Source: Hyphomicrobiales bacterium (lineage in GTDB: Bacteria > Pseudomonadota > Alphaproteobacteria > Rhizobiales > Rhizobiaceae). From it: DNA of 64,000 nt. Under the pieces are notes generated by a model, which ran no database searches, was not told the DNA's origin, and saw only the letters and a program-made list of their open reading frames with translations. This document shows, in pieces, positions 59,105-64,000 of the stretch. Numbering within the stretch: the first letter of the stretch is position 1; every line of letters begins with the position of its first letter. Location: assembly GCA_900471515.1 (NCBI GenBank), contig UCFC01000035.1, positions 156,660 through 220,659 on the forward strand. Direction: 5' to 3'. The translations under genes were made by a program, and so were the position numbers.

Positions 59105-60217
59105 ATGTGGTGGACGCGGCTGAAAGCGCTGATCGTGAAGGAACTGCTGGCCGTGCTGCGCGACCCGAAGGGCCGTTTCGTGCTCATCGTGCCGCCCGTC
59201 ATGCAGCTCCTCGTCTTCTCCTATGCGGCCACGCTCGAAGTGCGCAATGTCGATGTCATGGTGCTGAACCGCGACAGCGGCCATTGGGGACAGGAGCTGG
59301 TCCAGCGCATCCAGGGCTCGCCCACCTTCCGGCGCATCGAAACAGCCGAAAACCAGGCCGATATCCGCCAGGGCATCGACGACCAGTCGGTGATCGCCGC
59401 CATCGAGATCGGCCCGGATTTCTCCCGCAATATCGAGGCCGGCATCCCGGCCGACCTGCAGATCGTGCTCGACGGGCGCCGCTCCAACGCCTCGCAGATC
59501 GTCTCCGGCTATCTCACCGAGATCGGCATGACGCTTTCGGCCGAAACGCCGGCCGGACGGCGCATGGTGGCGCGCACCGTCGCGACCGTGCCGCGCAACT
59601 GGTTCAACGCCAACCTCACCTACCAATGGTTCATGGTGCCGAACCTGATCGCCAGCATCGCGCTGCTGATCGGCCTCATCGTGACCGCGCTGTCGATTGC
59701 CCGCGAGAGGGAACTCGGCACCTTCGACCAGCTGATGGTCTCGCCGCTGCGCGTCCACGAAATCCTGATCGGCAAGCTCATTCCGCCTGTCATGATCGGC
59801 CTCTTCCACATGACGCTCTATCTGCTGGCGGCGATCTTCATCTTCGGCGTGCCGCTGCGCGGCTCGCTTCTCCTGCTCTACGGCAGCTCGATCTTCTATC
59901 TCGGCTCCGTCGCCGGCCTCGGCCTGTTCATCTCGGCGCTGTCGATGACCCAGCAGCAGGCAATCCTCGGCGCCTTCCTCTTCATGGTGCCGGCCATGCT
60001 GCTGTCGGGTTTCGCCACCCCGATCGAGAACATGCCGGACTGGCTGCAGCCGGTGACGACGGTCAACCCGCTGCGCTATTTCCTCATCATCGTCAAAGGC
60101 GTTTTCCTCAAGGATATCCCCGCCGAGGAAGTTCTGAACCAGACGGTTCCGCTGGCGCTGATCGCGACCGCGACCCTCAGCGCCGCCGCCTGGCTGTTCC
60201 GCCGCCGGCTGGAATGA
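59105..60217 (+). CDS. ybhR: ABC exporter permease 2 (YbhR-like)
   Basis: A 370-residue paralogue of the preceding permease with the same plan: N-terminal helix (FVLIVPPVMQLLVFSYAATL), a large periplasmic domain, and five C-terminal helices starting PNLIASIALLIGLIVTALSIARERELGTFDQLMVSPLR. With YbhS-like protein it forms the heterodimeric channel. It ends the five-gene operon; about 90 bp later lies a dispersed repeat with two inverted pairs that may end the transcript. Confidence 0.93.
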   Translation: MWWTRLKALIVKELLAVLRDPKGRFVLIVPPVMQLLVFSYAATLEVRNVDVMVLNRDSGHWGQELVQRIQGSPTFRRIETAENQADIRQGIDDQSVIAAIEIGPDFSRNIEAGIPADLQIVLDGRRSNASQIVSGYLTEIGMTLSAETPAGRRMVARTVATVPRNWFNANLTYQWFMVPNLIASIALLIGLIVTALSIARERELGTFDQLMVSPLRVHEILIGKLIPPVMIGLFHMTLYLLAAIFIFGVPLRGSLLLLYGSSIFYLGSVAGLGLFISALSMTQQQAILGAFLFMVPAMLLSGFATPIENMPDWLQPVTTVNPLRYFLIIVKGVFLKDIPAEEVLNQTVPLALIATATLSAAAWLFRRRLE

Positions 60218-60310
60218 CGGCCTCACGCACTGTAACCGCCATTGCCGATCCGTGACTCCGGCAGGCCGGAACAACGAAATGCCCGGCCCGTTTCCTCAGC
60301 GCAAACCAGA

Positions 60311-60414
60311 GCAATTCCAGCAAAAGTGCGAAGCGGTTTTGCGCCCGGAATTGCGCGTTTAAACAATGAGATAGAGCATTTCCGTCTTTCCCCTGAAAAA
60401 CGCAAATGCTCTAT
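60311..60414. repeat. Dispersed palindromic repeat with two nested inverted pairs
   Basis: GCAATTCC (60311-60318) pairs with GGAATTGC (60347-60354) around AAAAGTGCGAAGCGGTTTT, and ATAGAGCATTT (60371-60381) pairs with AAATGCTCTAT (60404-60414). The sequence looks like a repeat family scattered between genes in many Rhizobiales genomes. It lies between the efflux operon and the DUF1236 gene. Confidence 0.55.
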
Positions 60415-60432
60415 AGCGAAGGAGAAAACGAC

Positions 60433-60828
60433 ATGTACAAGATCATTCTCGTATCCGGCGCGCTGGCGCTCTCGTCTGTCGCCACCAATGCGCTGGCCGA
60501 CGGCGCCGTAACCGGCGCGGCCGGCGGCGCCATCACCGGCGCGATCGTCGGCGGCCCTGTGGGCGCTGCCATCGGCGGCGTGGCCGGTGCCGTCACCGGC
60601 GCCGTGATCGATCCGCCGCCGCGCGAGGTCGTCACCTACGTGCAGCAACAGCCGGCCCCGCCGTCCGCCGTCGTCGTGCAGCAGCCGATCGTCGTCGGCA
60701 AGCCGCTTCCGGCCGACGTGCAGGTGATCCCCGTGCCGGATAATCCGCGCTACGCCTATACGGTCGTCAACGACCGCCATGTGATCGTCGAGCCGCAGAC
60801 CCATCGCGTGGTCCAGGTGATCGAATAA
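60433..60828 (+). CDS. DUF1236-type glycine-zipper exported protein
   Basis: A 131-residue protein with a signal peptide (MYKIILVSGALALSSVATNALA, cut before DGAV), a glycine zipper (TGAAGGAITGAIVGGPVGAAIGGVAG, within residues 26-55), a Pro/Gln/Val-rich middle, and a C-terminal DUF1236-like domain (KPLPADVQVIPVPDNPRYAYTVVNDRHVIVEPQTHRVVQVIE). The family is common in Rhizobiales, with unknown role in the envelope or stress response. The ATG follows GGAGAAAACGAC. Confidence 0.85.
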   Translation: MYKIILVSGALALSSVATNALADGAVTGAAGGAITGAIVGGPVGAAIGGVAGAVTGAVIDPPPREVVTYVQQQPAPPSAVVVQQPIVVGKPLPADVQVIPVPDNPRYAYTVVNDRHVIVEPQTHRVVQVIE

Positions 60829-60888
60829 GATATCGAACAACGGCAAACGGCCCGCTCCCGGGGCCGTTTCCATGCGTCCTGCCGGGAA

Positions 60889-61326
60889 TCAGGGCTTGCG
60901 CGGCGTCGTCAGCACCTTGTCGTCGGTGTCGACCACGAACACGGCGAGCAGTTTTGCCGGTTCCGTCTTGCTGGCATTGGCGCTGACATCGTGCCGGTCG
61001 CCGGGAAGCTCGGTGAAATTCATTCCCTTGGTGAAGGTCTTCACCTCCCCGCCGTTCACCCCGCTCAGGATCGCTCCTTCGAGAACGGTCGCGTAGATGA
61101 GAGCCGACTTGGCATGGGTATGCGCAGAGCTGTAGCCGCCGGGCTCATATTCGACGAGCACGCCCTTGACGCTCTTGCCCGGATTGTCCGGCAACACGTG
61201 AGCATAGACTTCCGTCACCCTGGCGCCCTTCGTCTCATAGACGAGTTCACCCTTGGCGACGTCGTGCGCCGAGGCGGTTGTGACCGGAAGCACGAGCGCA
61301 GCCAGGGCATAAAGCATGGTCTTCAT
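60889..61326 (-). CDS. Exported cupin-domain protein
   Basis: A 145-residue protein with a signal peptide (LYALAALVLPVTTASA before HDVAKG) and a cupin fold: EYEPGGYSSAHTHAKSALIYATVLEGAI (motif 1 with H-x-H) and GMNFTELPGDRHDVSANASK (motif 2 with His). It is probably a periplasmic metal-binding enzyme or sensor of unknown substrate. It is the last gene of an Rrf2-NmrA-cupin operon, overlapping the NmrA stop by one base. Confidence 0.85.
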   Translation of the reverse strand: MKTMLYALAALVLPVTTASAHDVAKGELVYETKGARVTEVYAHVLPDNPGKSVKGVLVEYEPGGYSSAHTHAKSALIYATVLEGAILSGVNGGEVKTFTKGMNFTELPGDRHDVSANASKTEPAKLLAVFVVDTDDKVLTTPRKP

Positions 61327-62108
61327 CAGGATTTCTCCACTTTCGTTTCATTGTTCTGTTGACGGAGCCAGTCCGCCAGCGTGATCCGGCCCTGGATGAA
61401 ATCACCGGTCGGAACGAGCGAGGTGGCCGTGACCGGCGCCCCGAAATAGCCGAGCGAGGCATCCACCCCCACGGCGCGCCCGTCGCCCTTTGCGGCGAGA
61501 TAGCTGCGCATTACCTGCGCGAACGCGCCGCGATCGGGACCGGCAAGATCGACGATGCCGTTGCGCGGATTTTCGAGCGCCACCTTGACCAGGGCAGCGG
61601 CGACATCGGCGGCGGCGATCGGTTGAAAGGCGATATCGGGAACCTTCAGCCCGGCGCCATCGGCATAGGCATCGGCCAGCGCATCCAGGAATTCATAGAA
61701 CTGCGTGGCGCGCACGATCGTATAGTCCTGCCCGGACGCCTTCACCGCCTCCTCCTGCGCCTGCTTGCCGCCGACATAGGGATTGCCCGAAAGCCCGCTG
61801 GTCCCGACGATGGAAAGAACGACGTGATGGCGCACGCCGGCGGATTTTTCCGCTTCGGTCAGGTTGCGGCTGGACGTCGCGAAGAAATTGCGGATCACCG
61901 GTTCGTCGAAGGACATGAGGTTGGAAACGTCGATCACCGCATCGGCCCCGGCAAGCGCGGCCTGCAGGCCCTCGCCTGTGAAGGCGTTGATCCCGTTTCG
62001 CGAACTGGCGGCGACGGCCTCGTGACCGGCATTGCGCAGAATGGCGACTGCTTTCGAACCGACGAGGCCCGTGCCGCCGATGACGACGACCTTCTTTGAT
62101 GTGCTCAT
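61326..62108 (-). CDS. NmrA-like NAD(P)-binding protein
   Basis: A 260-residue atypical SDR: VVVIGGTGLVGSKAVAILRNAGHE (GxxGxxG at the N-terminus), a central GADAVIDVSN block, HHVVLSIVGTSGLSGNPYVGGKQAQEEAVKASGQDYTIVRATQFYEF (an SDR-a5 pattern with YxGGK) and no classical catalytic tetrad otherwise. Such proteins act as redox sensors or quinone/isoflavone-type reductases. It is in one operon with an Rrf2 regulator 12 bp upstream and the cupin protein downstream. Confidence 0.88.
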   Translation of the reverse strand: MSTSKKVVVIGGTGLVGSKAVAILRNAGHEAVAASSRNGINAFTGEGLQAALAGADAVIDVSNLMSFDEPVIRNFFATSSRNLTEAEKSAGVRHHVVLSIVGTSGLSGNPYVGGKQAQEEAVKASGQDYTIVRATQFYEFLDALADAYADGAGLKVPDIAFQPIAAADVAAALVKVALENPRNGIVDLAGPDRGAFAQVMRSYLAAKGDGRAVGVDASLGYFGAPVTATSLVPTGDFIQGRITLADWLRQQNNETKVEKS

Positions 62109-62120
62109 GTTATCCTTCTC

Positions 62121-62633
62121 CTATGACGCGGCGCGGTTGCCCGTCTTCCGTTCGTTGCGTTCAAGAAAAGCGCAGCCGCGCGCGGCGATGCTGCCGTCGT
62201 CGTCTGCAGCGACCTCCGCCGCAAGATCGGCGATCGTCACCTTGGCCAGTTCAGCGCGGTAGGCCTTCTCGGCCTTCAGCATCGCGGCGTTGATCTGGCA
62301 TGGTCTGGTGAAATAGCGCGCCGGCAGGGGATTGGGACCGCGCCGGCGGATCTCGGCGCAGCGGAAGGCCGGCGCCGGTCCCTCCACCGCAAGCACGATA
62401 TCGAGCAGGCTGATCTCGTGAGGCGCCTTCGCCAGCCTGTAGCCACCCTTCGGCCCCGGCACCGTGAGAAGAAGTCCCGCACCGGAAAGAGCCTGCAGGT
62501 GCTTCAGCAAGTAGCTTGCCGAAACGCCGTGAAGCTCGGCAAGGGCCGCCGCCGACAGCACGCCCTGCTCGGACAATCCGCTGAGGAAGGTTATGCAATG
62601 AATTGCCTGTTCCACGCCTTCGCTGAGTTTCAT
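62121..62633 (-). CDS. Rrf2-family transcriptional regulator
   Basis: A 170-residue Rrf2-type winged-helix regulator: MKLSEGVEQAIHCITFLSGL, LAELHGVSASYLLKHLQALSGAGLLLTVPGPKGGYRLAKAPHEISLLDIVLAVEG (recognition helix and wing). Cysteines occur in FRCAEI, RPCQIN and ARGCAF; their spacing is unlike the three close Cys of IscR, so iron-sulfur binding is uncertain, and thiol or electrophile sensing is an alternative. It heads the Rrf2-NmrA-cupin operon; a near-perfect palindrome overlaps its promoter. Confidence 0.9.
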   Translation of the reverse strand: MKLSEGVEQAIHCITFLSGLSEQGVLSAAALAELHGVSASYLLKHLQALSGAGLLLTVPGPKGGYRLAKAPHEISLLDIVLAVEGPAPAFRCAEIRRRGPNPLPARYFTRPCQINAAMLKAEKAYRAELAKVTIADLAAEVAADDDGSIAARGCAFLERNERKTGNRAAS

Positions 62634-62644
62634 CGGCCGCCTCC

Positions 62645-62671
62645 AATCATGGATAAACTTTATCCGTGATT
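62645..62671. promoter_or_regulatory. Rrf2 operator: near-perfect 27-bp palindrome
   Basis: AATCATGGATAAA-C-TTTATCCGTGATT, matching at 12 of 13 positions per arm, with a perfect GGATAAA-C-TTTATCC core. It lies 12-38 bp upstream of the Rrf2 start, the expected site for autorepression of the operon. Confidence 0.7.
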
Positions 62672-62848
62672 ATCGCAGCGGTCAATGTCGCTTCGGTGAA
62701 CGATGCGTTCAGCGATCGTTCCACACAGGTCCGCCGTGCAATTCGGCGCGCCGCATAAAGAAAAGGCCCCGCGATTGCGGAGCCTCAACCTCTCTTCCCT
62801 CGTGTGCGGCCTGTTCGGAGGATTATGCTGGGGCGGCGCAGCCCCGCC

Positions 62849-63688
62849 TCAGCCGCGATTGCGCAGCGCTTCGGCCTGCGCATAAAACTTCTTCTCCCAC
62901 TCCTTGTGATTGTCGAGCCCTTCGCGGATGAACGGCGTGAAAATCGCAAGGTTGAGCAGGGTCCAGTTGATCAGCCGCGCCGGGAATTTCAGCGGCTTGA
63001 CGAAATCGACGAAGAGGACGACGCGCGTCTTGTCCGTGTGGTTCCAGGCCTCGTGCTCGTAGGCATCGTCGAAGATCAGCGCCTTGCCCTCCTGCCAGTG
63101 GCAGATCTGGTCCTTGACGCGGATGGCGAGCTTGTCGGCCGGTTCCGGAACGATCATGCCGAGATGCAGGCGCAGCACGCCGTTATAGGGGCCGCGATGG
63201 GCCGGCAGGTGTTTGCCGGGCTCGAAGATCGAAAACATCGCCGTCTTCAGGCCGGGGATCTTCTGCACCGCCTTCCAGGTTTCCGGGCAGGCCTGGATAT
63301 TCTGCTCCGATTTCACCCCGAAGCCGAGGAGGAAGAAGGTCTTCCAGCGGTTATCCTTGGAAATCGTCTGCACGTCGGTGGAGATGTCCTGGAAGCTCGG
63401 CAACTCGCTCTGGCGCAGGAGCACGCGGTCGAGCTCGGCGCGGATCTGCGGCCAGGCCTTTTCGACCTCCTTCGCCCAGGGAAACACCGCATTGTCGTAA
63501 ACAGGCGGATTGCCGAGCTTGGCATATTTGAAATTCAGGCCCTCCGCCCAGGCGACAATGTTCATGAAGAAGCGCGTGATGGCGCTCGGCCGGTCCATCG
63601 GGGCAATGCCGGCGGTGGCGAACTCCTGCGTCTGGGCTGTGGCGACTGGTTTTTCGGGAAGGGTGGAGTTGGAGATAACGTCAGTCAT
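62849..63688 (-). CDS. lpxO: Aspartyl/asparaginyl beta-hydroxylase family protein (LpxO-like)
   Basis: Likely a Fe(II)/2-oxoglutarate-dependent dioxygenase that hydroxylates a lipid A acyl chain. The 279-residue protein has FKTAMFSIFEPG-like SIFEPGKHLPAHRGPYNGVLRLHLGM (iron His and the Arg that binds 2-oxoglutarate) and DDAYEHEAWNHTDKTRVVLFVDF (second His), the LpxO signature blocks. The C-terminal FPARLINWTLLNLAIFTPFIRE is hydrophobic and fits the membrane association of LpxO. Start: the ATG before TDVISNSTL, after GGAAAG. Other members of the family hydroxylate ornithine lipids or peptides, so lipid A is not certain. Confidence 0.85.
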   Translation of the reverse strand: MTDVISNSTLPEKPVATAQTQEFATAGIAPMDRPSAITRFFMNIVAWAEGLNFKYAKLGNPPVYDNAVFPWAKEVEKAWPQIRAELDRVLLRQSELPSFQDISTDVQTISKDNRWKTFFLLGFGVKSEQNIQACPETWKAVQKIPGLKTAMFSIFEPGKHLPAHRGPYNGVLRLHLGMIVPEPADKLAIRVKDQICHWQEGKALIFDDAYEHEAWNHTDKTRVVLFVDFVKPLKFPARLINWTLLNLAIFTPFIREGLDNHKEWEKKFYAQAEALRNRG

Positions 63689-63895
63689 GGGCTTTCCATT
63701 GGGGGGCTCAAGGAAATTGCATGGCCTGCCGCGCAAGAGCCGACACGAGGGTTACGCGTTGACCATTGAGCAAATATGGATAGTGCCGGGCGCCGCTCAA
63801 GTACACTTAAGTACAGGTTTTAGCGATGAATTGCCGCATGTTACCGCCGCCTTGCCGGGCGGCGGCAACGATCTCGAAAGCTATCGGGAGGAAGA

Positions 63896-64000
63896 TCAGA
63901 TCTTCAGTTCGCGGCGGTCGCGCTCCGTCACCATGGCAAGGTCGAGCACCTTCTGCAGGTTGGCGGCATGGCGGAAGGTAGGGTCGTCCTGCTTGCCGGT
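63896..64000 (-). CDS. C-terminal end of a gene cut by the window edge, possibly a Gfo/Idh/MocA oxidoreductase
   Basis: Only 34 codons are present: the strand reads ...DDPTFRHAANLQKVLDLAMVTERDRRELKI and stops. The FRHAANLQKVLDLAMVTERDRR ending resembles that of some Gfo/Idh/MocA-family sugar dehydrogenases (where a region -ADGL...VLDA- closes the protein), but the fragment is too short to be sure. The codon pattern is that of a real gene. Confidence 0.5.
   Translation of the reverse strand, partial: TGKQDDPTFRHAANLQKVLDLAMVTERDRRELKI

Overview
The window looks like a chromosomal segment of a Rhizobiaceae bacterium (Rhizobium/Agrobacterium/Shinella/Ensifer group; genus not resolved). The evidence is high GC, rhizobial codon use, a ChvE-GguAB sugar importer with a divergent GbpR-type LysR regulator, a L-arabinonate dehydratase whose Cys59/Cys127/Cys200 spacing matches the characterised Rhizobium leguminosarum enzyme, a rhizobial mosaic inverted repeat, DUF982 and DUF1236 proteins, and a CtrA-type box.

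Layout. 1-13 kb: a large multi-PAS hybrid histidine kinase cut by the left edge, a glycine-zipper protein, a HEAT-repeat DNA alkylation repair protein, a DEAD-box RNA helicase, an ATP-grasp / alpha-E / transglutaminase operon, an HD-GYP response regulator, a cupin protein and a Phd/VapC toxin-antitoxin pair. 13-23 kb: a co-directional sugar operon on the minus strand (chvE, gguA, gguB, gguC/araD1, aldehyde dehydrogenase, arabinonate dehydratase). It covers uptake and the three last steps of the non-phosphorylative L-arabinose route to 2-oxoglutarate, with gbpR divergent. 23-31 kb: a J-domain-like protein, a Tat-exported Hint-domain protein, iolG behind a putative IolR box, a pair of facing mosaic repeats, and a ROK repressor divergent from the xylFHG D-xylose importer with a perfect operator palindrome between them.

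32-43.4 kb is a patchwork accessory region that begins at a tRNA-Arg(CCG). It holds a low-GC PD-(D/E)xK nuclease / ImmA-IrrE peptidase fusion, a truncated reductase, an SDR/HxlR pair, an orphan ParD with a ParE remnant, a type III restriction-modification system (mod/res), a DUF433/PIN-like toxin-antitoxin pair, a DUF982 protein, and a VapE-type helicase next to a cluster of about nine CGTAAGC repeats. No integrase is visible, so it reads as accumulated insertions rather than one intact element.

43.4-64 kb: a five-gene minus-strand set (SDR, Tat-exported zinc deacylase, and a sugar-type ABC importer whose two permeases are fused in one 751-residue chain). Then come an L,D-transpeptidase, two small lipoproteins, an ICMT-like / E2-like acyltransferase / SDR operon, a cecR-ybhGFSR-type drug efflux ABC operon in the same order as in E. 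coli and probably led by a leaderless regulator mRNA, a DUF1236 protein, an Rrf2-NmrA-cupin operon behind a strong palindrome, an LpxO-type hydroxylase, and the C-terminal end of one further gene.

Most plausible novelty: the nuclease-peptidase fusion at the tRNA, the VapE/iteron-like unit, the fused-permease importer with a periplasmic deacylase, and the ICMT/acyltransferase/SDR operon. Domain assignments were made by reading motifs, with no database search.
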